Below are positions 19,025 through 27,540 of a stretch of DNA of 64,000 bases, piece after piece. The stretch is from Actinomadura sp. NBRC 104412 (GTDB lineage: Bacteria > Actinomycetota > Actinomycetes > Streptosporangiales > Streptosporangiaceae). How positions within the stretch are numbered: the stretch's first letter is position 1; every line of letters starts with the position of its first letter. Under the pieces are notes generated by a model. It ran no database searches, was not told where the DNA came from, and saw only the letters and a list, made by a program, of their open reading frames with translations. A program made the translations under genes and the position numbers. The DNA is taken from the NCBI RefSeq assembly GCF_030269515.1, contig NZ_BSTM01000002.1, forward strand, positions 1-64,000. Reading direction: 5' to 3'.

Positions 19025-20018
19025 TCAGGCGTGCCGGTCACTGGCGTCGGCGTGTCTCGCCTGCGGGGCCCGTGCCTTGGTGTCGCGTGACGTGATCTCC
19101 CGCGGCTTGGTTTGGCGTGGCCTGGTCTGGCCTGGCCTGGTCTCGCGCGGCTTCGGCTCGCGGGCGGTCTCCTTGGCGAAGGCCAGGAAGTCGCGCGCCA
19201 CCGGGGGAAGCTGCCGGTGCGCGTGCACCAAACCGATCTTGCGGGTGATGGGCGGAAGGAACGAGCGGACCGCCAGGCCCTCGGTGTCCTCAAGCTGGTT
19301 GCGGTACCACAGCAGCGAGCCCATGCCCGCCCGCACCCAGCCCAGCCAGGAGCCGCGCTCGTCGGACTCCACCGCCGGCACCGGCCTGGCGCCCAGACGG
19401 CCCAGCAGCCCGTCGATCTCGGCGCGCCGCGCGCTGCCCCGGGCCGGCAGCACCAGCCGCATGCCGTCCAGCGCGGCGGGCGGCACCGGCTCGCGCAGCC
19501 GCAGCCCCGGCGGCGAGATCAGCACCACCTCGCGCTGCTCGAACGGGTGCGCGACCAGGTCGCCGGGCACCGGAAGGTCGGTCACCGCGAGGTCGGCGCG
19601 GCCCGCGCAGCGCCACCGCGACCGCCTCGCGGCCCTCGCAGCGGATCACCCGGACCCGTACGGCGGGCTGGTCGCGGGCGAACCGCGGGATCAGCGCGCC
19701 GGTCAGCTCCGGCTCGAGCGACGCGGTCGCGGCGATGCGCAGCTCGGCGCCCCGCCCGTTGGCGCGCGCCACCGACAGCCCCTCGATCGCGTCGACGGCG
19801 TCGAGCGCGACCCGCGCCTGCCGCACGACCTGCTCGCCGACCGCGGTCAGCACCACGCCGCGCCCCGACCGGGCGAACAGCTCCACGCCGAGCTCGCGTT
19901 CGAGCTCGCGCACCGCCCGCGAGAGGGCGGGCTGAGCGACGTAGAGCGCCTGGGCCGCCGACGTCATGGTGCCGTGGTCGGCGGTCGCCACGACATACCG
20001 CAGCTGCCGCAGATTCAT
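19025..20018 (-). pseudogene. LysR family regulator, disrupted by a frameshift
   Basis: The N-terminal half (MNLRQLRYVVATADHGTMTS, HTH, then the first part of the effector domain to CEGREAVAVALR) is in one frame, and the rest (GRADLAVTDLPVPGDLVAHP to FLAFAKETARE) continues in another. The switch falls near 19597-19612 in a very GC-rich run; one extra base or a two-base loss explains it. The two parts together give a normal LysR length. The C-terminal extension after FLAFAKE is unusual: about 45 residues of Arg, Pro, Thr and Lys encoded by short repeats resembling GGCCTGGTCT (about 19085-19150). It may be a true pseudogene or a sequencing error. ATG 20018 is the start. Confidence 0.75.
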
Positions 20019-20149
20019 GACCTGACCGTATGCCAACGAACCCACAAGGTCCCGGACATAGCCGGAATAGGACCGTTGATTTGCCCGTCAAGCCGGTTTC
20101 GTCCGCCGAGTTCCGCCGACGGCGCCACTCAGACGGACCGCACCCCTCG

Positions 20150-20217
20150 GAAGGACGATGCCCCCCAGAAGGACGACGGCCCCCAGGAGAACGACGGCCC
20201 TCACGAGAACGACGATC
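20150..20217. repeat. Imperfect 18-bp tandem repeat, about four copies
   Basis: Units resembling GAAGGACGACGGCCCCCA follow each other from about 20150 to the stop codon of the UBP zinc-finger gene. Drift between copies is moderate. The repeat occupies the gap between the LysR pseudogene and the UBP gene and is not in frame with either. Confidence 0.7.
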
Positions 20218-20488
20218 AGACGATCTGCTCGTCGACGAAGCACCACCGCCAGTCCTCGTCCGGCTCGAACGACCGGACGATCGGGTGGCCCTCCTGCTCG
20301 AAATGCGCCGTGGCGTGCCGGTTCGGCGAGGAGTCACAGCAGCCGACATGGCCGCACGTCAGGCACAGCCGCAGGTGCACCCACCGGTCCCCGGTCTCCA
20401 GGCATTCCTGGCAACCCTCGGGCGTCCGTGCCGCCGGATCGCTGTCCGGTAGCCGCTTCACATGCTCACAGGTGCCCATACCGCTCAT
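20216..20488 (-). CDS. UBP-type zinc finger domain protein
   Basis: A 90-residue protein that is essentially one UBP-type (ZnF-UBP) zinc finger: CEHV near the N-terminus, CQEC, then LRLCLTCGHVGCCDSSPNRHATAHFEQEGHPIV with the Cys/His ligands, and a final acidic, Trp-containing tail. In eukaryotes this domain binds ubiquitin C-termini; stand-alone actinobacterial versions are common and of unknown role. Two starts are possible, ATG 20488 or ATG 20479, neither with a strong ribosome site. It lies 65 bases downstream of gmd on the same strand and may be co-transcribed with it. Confidence 0.85.
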   Translation of the reverse strand: MSGMGTCEHVKRLPDSDPAARTPEGCQECLETGDRWVHLRLCLTCGHVGCCDSSPNRHATAHFEQEGHPIVRSFEPDEDWRWCFVDEQIV

Positions 20489-20553
20489 CGTGCCACGGCG
20501 GAGGCCGCGCACTCGTGACGTGGCCCCGAATCTCACCGCCCTTGGCGTGGGCG

Positions 20554-21600
20554 TTACCAGTGATCGGGGCTGAACGGCTCGTCCTCGGGCCGGGCCGAGG
20601 ACGACAGCAGCCGCACGTCCGACTCGACCATCATGGTCACCAGCTCCTCGAAGCCGACCTCCGGCTCCCAGCCCAGCTGCTCGCGGGCCTTCTTCGGGTC
20701 GGCGCACAGCAGGTCGACCTCGGCGGGACGGGTGTAGCGGTCATCGAGGACGACATGGTCCTCCCAGTTCAGGCCCACCGTCCCGAACGCGAACTCCACC
20801 AGCTCCCGCACCGAGTGGATCCTGCCGGTGCCGATCACGTAGTCCTCGGGCGCCGCCTGCGCCAGCATCAGCCGCATCGCGCGGGCGTAGTCGCCGGCGA
20901 AGCCCCAGTCCCGCCGGGCGTCCATGTTGCCCAGCCGCAGCTCGGTGGCCATCCCCAGCTTGATGCGGGCCGCGCCCAGCGTCACCTTGCGGGTGACGAA
21001 CTCCGCGCCCCGGCGCGGCGACTCGTGGTTGAACAGGATCCCGCTGACCGCGAACATCCCGTACGACTCGCGGTAGTTCTGCGTGATGTAGTGGCCGTAG
21101 GTCTTGGCGACCCCGTACGGGCTGCGCGGGTGGAACGGCGTCCTCTCGTTCTGCGGCGTCTCCCTGACCATGCCGAACATCTCCGACGAGGACGCCTGGT
21201 AGAACCTGATCTGGCCGCCGCCGGGCGAGCGGGACGGGCTGATGCCCGACACCACCCGGATCGCCTCCAGGACCCGCAGCACGCCCATCCCGGTCACCTC
21301 GGCCGTCAGCTCGGCCTGCTGCCAGGACATCGGCACGTAGGAGATCGCGCCCAGGTTGTACACCTCGTCGGGCTGGACCCGTTCCACCGCCGAGATCAGG
21401 CTGCCCTGGTCGAGCAGGTCCCCGGTGGTGATCCGCACGTCGCCGACGTGCTTGCGCAGCCGCGACACGTGCGGGTTCGCCTGACCCCGCACCAGGCCCC
21501 AGACCTCGTACCCCTCGGCGAGCAGGTGCTCGGCGAGGTAGGACCCGTCCTGCCCGGTGATGCCGGTGATGAGTGCTCGCCTGGACAGCGCATCCTCCAT
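20554..21600 (-). CDS. gmd: GDP-mannose 4,6-dehydratase
   Basis: A 348-residue extended short-chain dehydrogenase. The Rossmann loop GITGQDGSYLAEHLL (about 12-26), YNLGAISYVPMSW, the SSSEMFG segment, the catalytic pair in SPYGVAKTYGHY and NHESPRRGAEFVTRKV are diagnostic for Gmd. It converts GDP-D-mannose to GDP-4-keto-6-deoxymannose, the precursor of GDP-fucose, GDP-rhamnose and related deoxysugars for surface glycans. A partner reductase/epimerase is not adjacent, so the end product is unknown. Length is typical. The start at ATG 21600 agrees with the family start ALITGITGQDG. Confidence 0.95.
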   Translation of the reverse strand: MEDALSRRALITGITGQDGSYLAEHLLAEGYEVWGLVRGQANPHVSRLRKHVGDVRITTGDLLDQGSLISAVERVQPDEVYNLGAISYVPMSWQQAELTAEVTGMGVLRVLEAIRVVSGISPSRSPGGGQIRFYQASSSEMFGMVRETPQNERTPFHPRSPYGVAKTYGHYITQNYRESYGMFAVSGILFNHESPRRGAEFVTRKVTLGAARIKLGMATELRLGNMDARRDWGFAGDYARAMRLMLAQAAPEDYVIGTGRIHSVRELVEFAFGTVGLNWEDHVVLDDRYTRPAEVDLLCADPKKAREQLGWEPEVGFEELVTMMVESDVRLLSSSARPEDEPFSPDHW

Positions 21601-21816
21601 GGCTGGTAGACGGTGGATCAGACGCCCGGACCGTCCCGGGCCCCGCGCCGTGATGCATGTGATTTCCGAGGTTAGCGAGCCTGTGTCCGAACTGACGAGG
21701 GAGGGCGTAGTTTGACCCGAATTTGTTTCGGGTTCACGATCGGCCGTGCCGGGTGCGCCGCGTGGCGCGGCCCGCGCTCCTCTGCCACCGTGTGATCACC
21801 ATGAGGTGCCCGACGC

Positions 21817-22704
21817 ATGCGCTCCGCTGATCCCCGTCCGGCCCGCACCGCCGCCGGACGTACCGCCGGCGACGCCGCCCCGCTGCGGCTGCGCGGCCGC
21901 GACCTGGGACGCCACGCGGTGATGGCGGTGGTGAACCGCACCCCCGACTCCTTCTTCGACCGCGGCGCCACCTTCGGGTTCGACGCGGCCCTGGCCGCGG
22001 CGGACCGCGCGGTGGCCGAGGGTGCGGACATCATCGACATCGGCGGGGTCAAGGCGGGCCCGGGGGACGAGGTCGGCGTGGCGGAGGAGCTGCGCCGGGT
22101 CGTGGACCTGGTCGCCGCCGTACGGCGGGCGCACCCCGAAGTGATCATCAGCGTGGACACCTGGCGGGCCGAGGTGGGGGAGGCGGTCGCCGAGGCGGGC
22201 GCCGACCTGCTCAACGACACCTGGGGCGGCCCCGACCCTCGGCTGGCCGAGGTCGCCGCGTCCCACGGGATCGGGCTGGTGTGCGCCCACGCGGGCCGCC
22301 AGGACCCGCGTACCCGGCCGCACCGCGCCGGGTACGGCGACGTGGTGGGCGACGTCCTGGAGCACGTGGTCGCCGAGGCCGAGCGCGCCGTGGCCCTGGG
22401 GGTGCGCAGGGACGCCGTCCTGATCGACCCCGCCCACGACTTCGGCAAGAACACCCGGCACTCGCTGGAGATCACCCGGCGGCTGGACGAGCTGACCGGC
22501 ACCGGCTGGCCGGTCCTGGTCGCCGTGTCCAACAAGGACTTCATCGGGGAGACCCTGGGCCAGCCGGTGGAGCGGCGCGGGGTGGGCACGACGGCCGTGC
22601 TCGGCGTCTCGGCCTGGCTGGGCGCGCGGGTCTTCCGCGTCCACGACGTGGCCGGAGCCCGCCGCGCCCTCGCCGCCGTCGCCGCCCTCCAGGGTACGCC
22701 CTGA
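21817..22704 (+). CDS. folP2: FolP2-type dihydropteroate synthase homologue
   Basis: A 295-residue DHPS-fold protein. MAVVNRTPDSFFDRGATFGF (about 36-55), DIGGVKAGPGDEV, ISVDTWRAEV, LINDTWGG-like LLNDTWGGPDPR and LIDPAHDFGKNT are visible. The NRTPDSF-x-(D/R)-GATF and VKAGPG wording matches mycobacterial FolP2 rather than FolP1. In mycobacteria FolP2 lacks detectable dihydropteroate synthase activity and its role is unclear, so folate synthesis should not be assigned to this gene. The N-terminal 25 residues are variable and Arg/Ala-rich. No other folate genes are adjacent. Confidence 0.88.
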   Translation: MRSADPRPARTAAGRTAGDAAPLRLRGRDLGRHAVMAVVNRTPDSFFDRGATFGFDAALAAADRAVAEGADIIDIGGVKAGPGDEVGVAEELRRVVDLVAAVRRAHPEVIISVDTWRAEVGEAVAEAGADLLNDTWGGPDPRLAEVAASHGIGLVCAHAGRQDPRTRPHRAGYGDVVGDVLEHVVAEAERAVALGVRRDAVLIDPAHDFGKNTRHSLEITRRLDELTGTGWPVLVAVSNKDFIGETLGQPVERRGVGTTAVLGVSAWLGARVFRVHDVAGARRALAAVAALQGTP

Positions 22705-22740
22705 TCCAAGACGCGGGGACTCGATGCCGGACGCGGGGAC

Positions 22741-23298
22741 TCAGAGGGCCGCCTCGCGCCGGCGGGCGCGGTAGGCGGCCACGTGCATGCGGTTGCCGCA
22801 GGTGCGGCTGTCGCAGTAGCGGCGGCAGCGGTTGCGGGACAGGTCGACCAGGACGCGGGAGCAGCCGGGGGCCTCGCAGGTGCGCAGCCTGTCCAGCTCA
22901 CCCGCCGTCACCACGTAGGCCAGGGCCATCCCGCAGTCGGCCGCCAGATGCTCCACCAGCGGCGCGCCCGGGGCGAAGAAGTGCACGTGCCAGCCGAAGC
23001 CGTCGTGGTCGGTCAGGTGCGGGGTGGTGCGCACGCCCCCGACGATCTCGTTGATCAGCCGGACCGCGGTGGCCACGTCGGGCGCGTCGAACACGGCGCG
23101 GAACCGGTCCCGCTGCTCGCGGAACTGCTCCACGTCCCTGCCGGTCACCTCGCGGATGTCGCTGAACCTGAACCGTTCGAGGAAGGCGCGCAGGTCCGCC
23201 GGCCCGTCCAGGCCCTCGGCGCCGGACGCCGCCGGAGAGGTGTTGATCAGGCCGACGACGGTGGCGAGGGCGTGCTCGGTGTCATGAGTGAAGATCAC
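22741..23298 (-). CDS. CGNR zinc finger (ABATE domain) protein
   Basis: A 185-residue protein. The N-terminal two-thirds matches the ABATE-type helical domain of CGNR proteins (HALATVVGLINTSPA near the start). The C-terminus holds the zinc finger CEAPGC-(x)13-RYCDSRTCGNRMHVAAYRAR, which includes the family hallmark CGNR. These proteins are putative stress-response transcription regulators. It converges on folP2 with 36 bases between stops, a gap containing GACGCGGGGACTC twice. Assignment to the family is secure; its targets are not known. Confidence 0.9.
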   Translation of the reverse strand: MIFTHDTEHALATVVGLINTSPAASGAEGLDGPADLRAFLERFRFSDIREVTGRDVEQFREQRDRFRAVFDAPDVATAVRLINEIVGGVRTTPHLTDHDGFGWHVHFFAPGAPLVEHLAADCGMALAYVVTAGELDRLRTCEAPGCSRVLVDLSRNRCRRYCDSRTCGNRMHVAAYRARRREAAL

Positions 23299-23458
23299 GA
23301 TGAACTCCGGCTCCAGATCGGGGACCGGGGCCGCCGGTGACCGGCGCGCGCGGCCCGCCCCTTCACCTTATGCCGCTCCCACCCCGCGCGTGCGTCCTCC
23401 GCCGCGCGGGCGCCGAAAGCGTGACCTGGCGGGCGCCGTGCTGTGATCGGCGGGATGA

Positions 23459-24031
23459 TCAGCGGGAGTAGTGCGGGTCGGCGACCACCGGGTAGTAGGC
23501 GCCGGTGTGCTGGATCCGCATCGTCACGACCTGGCCCTCCAGGACGTAGTCGGCCTTGACCTGCCGGTACATCGAGTCCGACGCCCACGGGTTGTAGAGC
23601 CGCCCCACGGTGGCGCCGTACCGCTGGTGGACGACGTCGTACCCGCCGGACGGCATGGCCTCCAGCGTCAGCCCGTCGGCCAGCGACAGGGGGAACCGGA
23701 ACTCGGCGGGGGCGTCCGGCCCGTGGATCACCGTCAGCAGCCGCACCCCGCTGGCCGTGGTCTGCGCCACCATGTCGGTGTCGACGTCCACGCCCACGAA
23801 GACACGGAGGCTGGGCCGCAGCACCTGCGCGACGGTGTCGGCCGCCGTGACGTCGATGCCGATGTGGATGCGCTGGCCGTCCTTGGTGGGGACCCAGACG
23901 CCGTCACGGGCACGCTGCCCCCAGGCCACGTCCGGGTTCTCCAGCTCCTGAGGCTCGTTCCTGCCCCGGGCCACGAGTACCCGGGATGCGGCGTTCATGG
24001 CCGCGGCAGCCCCGTCCCGCGCGTGCCTCAT
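23459..24031 (-). CDS. Conserved actinobacterial protein of unknown function, possibly C-terminally short
   Basis: A protein of about 190 residues from ATG 24031, which has GAGGGGG 6 bases upstream. The sequence is mostly beta-like, with GQRIHIGIDVTAADTVAQ, AEFRFPLSLADGLTLE and YNPWASDS segments, ending VVADPHYSR. From memory, many secreted actinobacterial proteins carry a similar body ending in a VVADP-like motif followed by a further C-terminal domain; here the frame stops right after it. The open frame continues upstream to GTG 24112 with protein-like codons (DPEQYVVADLAEGVHD), so a longer start is possible. No signal peptide is obvious with either start. Function unknown. Confidence 0.55.
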   Translation of the reverse strand: MRHARDGAAAAMNAASRVLVARGRNEPQELENPDVAWGQRARDGVWVPTKDGQRIHIGIDVTAADTVAQVLRPSLRVFVGVDVDTDMVAQTTASGVRLLTVIHGPDAPAEFRFPLSLADGLTLEAMPSGGYDVVHQRYGATVGRLYNPWASDSMYRQVKADYVLEGQVVTMRIQHTGAYYPVVADPHYSR

Positions 24032-24480
24032 GGCGGGCCCCCTCGCCTTCTCGCATCGATCGTGTACGCCCTCGGCCAGGTCCGCGACGACGTACTGTTC
24101 CGGGTCTATCACGGGGACGAGCCGCGGGAAGCCGGTTGCTCCGCACTCGCTCTCTCCAGGGACTTCACCCCGTGCGACGTTGGACCTTACACCACCTCCC
24201 AAAGGGGAGGAGAGGGGCCCTGAGCGGGACGGACCGCCCGGTGAGGCCCGCCGTACGCGAACCTCGCGACACCGGCGCGCGGCCCCCCGAGGGATTCGCC
24301 GGAGGCGCGCCCGCGGATGGACGGCGGCGCGTCGCCCTCCGCGATCACACCGGCGGCGAACGGGCGCGGGCGCCGGAAAAATGCTTTGCGGGCGATCATG
24401 AGGCGTCGCATCCTTGAAGGCGACGAAGGACGGCCGCGGGGGAGCGGGAAGGCGAACCCGGCGGTACGGCTTCATAACGA
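24032..24480. other. Gap between the unknown protein gene and the tRNA pair
   Basis: About 450 bases. Positions 24032-24112 may still be coding for the unknown protein if the upstream GTG is used. The rest shows only chance frames. An inverted GCGCGC pair near 24276 and 24306 is the only structure noticed. Confidence 0.4.
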
Positions 24481-24552
24481 AGGGGTGAGCCACCGGTTAG
24501 GCGGCTGGTCTCCAAAACCAGCGGAAAGTGGGTTCGACTCCTACCGCCCCTG
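24481..24552 (+). tRNA. tRNA-Trp (CCA), atypical D-arm
   Basis: Acceptor AGGGGTG pairs with CGCCCCT and is followed by discriminator G, as in tRNA-Trp. The anticodon arm CTGGT-CTCCAAA-ACCAG gives anticodon CCA, and the T-arm GTGGG-TTCGACT-CCTAC is regular. The D-region is shortened: only one base separates the acceptor from a 3-bp GCC/GGC stem, there is no U8, and the loop is ACCGGTTA. The variable loop has six bases (CGGAAA). I infer an additional, divergent tRNA-Trp rather than the main one. Confidence 0.75.
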
Positions 24553-24567
24553 CCGATCTGCCGACCT

Positions 24568-24638
24568 GGGCTTGTGGTGTAACGGGAACACATCTGTCTT
24601 GCACACAGACGATCAGGGTTCGATTCCCTGCGGGTCCA
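24568..24638 (+). tRNA. tRNA-Ala (UGC), divergent
   Basis: Clear cloverleaf of 71 bases: acceptor GGGCTTG/CGGGTCC with three G-U pairs, linker TG including U8, D-arm GTGT-AACGGGA-ACAC, anticodon arm TCTGT-CTTGCAC-ACAGA (anticodon UGC), variable CGAT, T-arm CAGGG-TTCGATT-CCCTG, discriminator A. Position 3:70 is G-U, the alanine identity pair. The body resembles tRNA-Gln/Glu more than ordinary tRNA-Ala. It follows the Trp gene by 15 bases. Confidence 0.82.
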
Positions 24639-24719
24639 CGGATCCCTCCCCGCTATGGGGAGCGGGCGGGATCGCTTGATCTCGCGGGCGCCCGACCCGG
24701 ACCCGGGCGCCCGGGGAAT

Positions 24720-24764
24720 GGCGGCGGCCCCCGCCTCGCGATGAGGCCGGGGCCGCCGCCGTTT
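24720..24764 (+). terminator. Strong hairpin after the tRNA pair, probably bidirectional
   Basis: A perfect 12-bp stem GGCGGCGGCCCC/GGGGCCGCCGCC (24720-24731 with 24749-24760) encloses a second 5-bp stem GCCTC/GAGGC, followed by GTTT. It lies 80 bases after the tRNA genes and about 100 bases past the stop of the convergent aminotransferase. Confidence 0.8.
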
Positions 24765-24862
24765 CGCGGCAATTATCCCAAATCATGGGACAAGTCGGTA
24801 TTTGCCGTTATTCACGGGCGCGGATCCGGTACGGCCGCCGTCCCGCCGGAGCCCGGGAACGC

Positions 24863-26179
24863 TCAGCCGGCGAGGGCCGTGGTGAGCGTGTGACCGGATG
24901 CGGCCTTGAGGTCGTCGAGGATCTCGGTGATCCGGTCGAGTCCCGAGGCGATCCACGGCAGCGCGGCCGGGTCCGGGTCCATCAGGGCCGCCCGGCGCTG
25001 CTCGTCGTTCTCCCCGTACAGCAGGCTCGTGGCCACCCGCATGCGCAACGCGTCGCCCGGCTCGCCGAACGCGGACGCCGGCAGGACGCCCATTCCGTAA
25101 CGTTCCAAAAGCAGCGTGGTCAGCTCCGCCCCCGTGGTGATGCCGTGGGCCTCGCGCAGGTGCGCGCGCAGCGGGTCGAAGTCCGGGTAGGCGTAGAAGG
25201 CCGCCTCGGGACGCCGTACGCGCGCCCCGGCCTCGGCGAACCGGTCCGCGACGGCGGCGGTGACGGCGGCGTGCAGGCGGCGGCTGAGGTCGATGTGCTC
25301 CACCAGCTCGTCGGGCTCGCCGAAGGCGTAGGCGGCCGCGTGCTGCACGGGTGCGGGCGCGGCCGACCAGATCTCGCTGGCGATGCCCAGGACGGCGTCG
25401 CGCAGCGCGGACCCGAACGGCCCGTCGGGCATCCTGGCGACGCCCAGCCGCCAGCCGCCCGCGGCCAGGCTCTTGCTCAGCCCGGTCGTGACCACCGTCC
25501 GCTCGGGCGCGTACGCGGCGGGGCTCGGCACCGGGCGGCCCGGGTCGTGCATCAGGTCCCGGTAGATCTCGTCGGAGATGATCACCAGATCGTGCTGGCG
25601 GGCGACCGCGCACAGCCGCCGGACCGTCGCCTCCGGGGCCAGGGTCCCGGTCGGGTTGTCGGGCAGCGTCACCACCACGGCGCGGATCCTGCGTCCCGTG
25701 GCCCTGGCGCGTACGACGGCGTCGGCCAGGAGCGCGGGGCTGGGCACGCCGCCCTCGCCCGGGGCGGTGGCCACCGGGACCGCGCCCGCGCCCGTGAGGG
25801 ACGCCTGGGCGGCGTAGGAGACCCAGCTCGGGGTGGGGATGGCGATCTCGCCGCCGATGGCGGTCATCAGCGCGTACAGCAGGGGCTTGCTGCCCGGCCC
25901 GCAGAGCACCAGGCCGGGGTCGGTGGGCAGGCCGCGGCGCGTCCAGTATCCGGCCGCCGCCGCGCGCAGGGCGGCCGAGCCCGCGACCGGGCCGTAGCCG
26001 CCGCGTCCGGCGGCGGCCGCCAGTTCCCGGGTGAGGGAGGGGTGGACCGGGATGCCGGCCTCGCCGAAACCGAGGGCGAGCACGGGCATCCCGTCGCGTC
26101 TTCTACGGGCGATCGCTTCATTGATCGCGAGTGTCGGGGAGAGCGGAACCGGCCGGACGGACGGGTTCATAACGGGCAT
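24863..26179 (-). CDS. PLP-dependent aminotransferase, class I/II
   Basis: A 438-residue fold-type I aminotransferase. Visible elements are LGFGEAGIPVHPSLTREL, the GYGPVAGSAALRAA loop, the NPTG-containing DNPTGTLAPE, SDEIYRDLMHDP with the pyridine-N Asp, and TGLSKSLAAGGWRLGV with the Schiff-base Lys. The late R-x-x-x-A region (LRMRVATSLLYG) would hold the substrate carboxylate. Substrate is not readable. ATG 26179 has GGAG 6 bases upstream; ATG 26170 is an alternative. It is divergent from a LysR gene whose shared promoter contains a dyad, so LysR control is likely. Confidence 0.88.
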   Translation of the reverse strand: MPVMNPSVRPVPLSPTLAINEAIARRRRDGMPVLALGFGEAGIPVHPSLTRELAAAAGRGGYGPVAGSAALRAAAAGYWTRRGLPTDPGLVLCGPGSKPLLYALMTAIGGEIAIPTPSWVSYAAQASLTGAGAVPVATAPGEGGVPSPALLADAVVRARATGRRIRAVVVTLPDNPTGTLAPEATVRRLCAVARQHDLVIISDEIYRDLMHDPGRPVPSPAAYAPERTVVTTGLSKSLAAGGWRLGVARMPDGPFGSALRDAVLGIASEIWSAAPAPVQHAAAYAFGEPDELVEHIDLSRRLHAAVTAAVADRFAEAGARVRRPEAAFYAYPDFDPLRAHLREAHGITTGAELTTLLLERYGMGVLPASAFGEPGDALRMRVATSLLYGENDEQRRAALMDPDPAALPWIASGLDRITEILDDLKAASGHTLTTALAG

Positions 26180-26284
26180 TTCGGGCTCCAGGCAGGACGA
26201 CGTCACGGTTTTCAGGGTGGGTGCAGGGGAGGAATAAGGCATCCCCGAAAAGCCGGCCGGCTCACCTCTAGCCTGCCCGGTTTT

Positions 26285-26315
26285 AGCATCATGACAAGCG
26301 AGTCTCATCGATGCT
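26285..26315. promoter_or_regulatory. Dyad between the aminotransferase and LysR genes
   Basis: AGCATCATGA (26285-26294) is mirrored by TCAT-C-GATGCT (26305-26315), a 10-bp inverted repeat with one extra base and a 10-base spacer. It lies 17 bases before the LysR start and about 106 before the aminotransferase, as expected for a LysR autoregulatory site. Confidence 0.6.
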
Positions 26316-26332
26316 GACCGTAAGATTGTCTG

Positions 26333-27262
26333 ATGCTGGAGCTTCGCCGCCTCCGTCTGCTGGCCGAATTCGCACGTCGGGGCAGCATCGCCGCCACCGC
26401 CTCCGCGCTCGGCTACACGCCCTCCGCGGTGTCGCAGCAACTCGCCGCGCTGGAGCGGGAGGCCAAGGTCGCCCTGCTCGACCGCACCGCCCGCAGCGCC
26501 GAGCTGACCGATGCCGGACGCCGGCTCGCCGAGCGCGCCGAGGAGATCCTGATCCTGGTCGAGGCCGCCGAGACCGAGCTGTCCAGCCAGGCCGACACGC
26601 CGGTCGGGCGGGTGGTGGTCACCGCCTTCCCCACGGCCGCCGTGGCGTTCGCCCCCGCCCTGGCGCGCAGCCTGCGCGATCACCCGCAGCTCACGTTCGT
26701 GCTGCGGCAGACCCCCGGCCCGGAGGGCGCGATCCGGCAGGTGCAGAGCGGCGAGGTGGACATCGCCCTGGTGGACGACTGGTCCGGCAAGCTCCCCGAC
26801 CAGCCGCCCTCCGCGTTGAAGTTCTTCCACCTCCGGCGGGACCCGCTCGTCCTCGCCGTGCCGGCCGATCACCCCCTGGCCGACCGGAGCCGCGCGGTGG
26901 ACCTGCAACGCCTGCGCGAGGAGTCCTGGATGGCGGCGCCGCCCGGCGAGCCGTCCCGGCAGGGCGTGGAGCGGCTCCTGGACACCGTGGGCGGCGCCCG
27001 TCCCGTCCCATGGGAGTTCGAGGGGCTCCACACCATCCTGAGCCTGGTGGCCAAGGGCATCGGGATCGCCGCCGTCCCCTCGCTGGGCATGGCCGCCGGG
27101 ATCGAGGGCGTGGTGACAAGGCTCATACCCGGCCCGCCCATCGCCCGCGAGGTGTACGCGGTCACGCGGGCCGCCAGCGTGCGCAGGCCCTCGGTGGCGG
27201 TGACCCTGCGCGCCATCTACTCGGCGGCCGGCGACGTCCAGCCGCCCCTTCCCGAGGAGTGA
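26333..27262 (+). CDS. LysR family regulator, divergent from the aminotransferase
   Basis: A 309-residue LysR-type regulator. The HTH occupies about residues 1-60 (LRRLRLLAEFARRGSIAATA, TPSAVSQQLAALE) and the effector domain about 90-300, with GRVVVTAFPTAAVAFAP opening it and VAKGIGIAAVPSLG near 240-255. The divergent orientation to a class I/II aminotransferase and the dyad in the 153-base gap suggest it controls that gene in response to an amino acid or keto acid. Length is normal and no defect is seen. Confidence 0.9.
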   Translation: MLELRRLRLLAEFARRGSIAATASALGYTPSAVSQQLAALEREAKVALLDRTARSAELTDAGRRLAERAEEILILVEAAETELSSQADTPVGRVVVTAFPTAAVAFAPALARSLRDHPQLTFVLRQTPGPEGAIRQVQSGEVDIALVDDWSGKLPDQPPSALKFFHLRRDPLVLAVPADHPLADRSRAVDLQRLREESWMAAPPGEPSRQGVERLLDTVGGARPVPWEFEGLHTILSLVAKGIGIAAVPSLGMAAGIEGVVTRLIPGPPIAREVYAVTRAASVRRPSVAVTLRAIYSAAGDVQPPLPEE

Positions 27263-27540
27263 GGCCGCCGTCCGGGGGCATCCTCCCAGGAAGCATCCAC
27301 AGCGCGAAGTCCCAGCTCACGGCCGGTGACACCGGTGCGGGGGCACGGGGACGCCGCCAGGGGACGACGGTATCGATCCTGGCCGAAAGCGGACGCGAGA
27401 CCAACCCGGTCCCGCTCCGGGCCGAACCCACCGGTGATCCGTCGCCGGACCCTGTCACGTACAGGGTCACGTACACGTGCACGTAACCGAGCGCCGCGCC
27501 GGACCCGAAGGCGGGGCATCCCAGGGGGGAGGCGGTACGG

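Noticed and set aside
24481..24638. tRNA pair as an integration site of a mobile element
   Set aside because: No integrase gene, no repeated tRNA 3' end downstream and no foreign-looking block beside it.
27440..27500. GTCACGTACA direct repeats as an operator
   Set aside because: Suggestive but not symmetric, and not clearly placed relative to a promoter; noted only within the VC0807-like entry.
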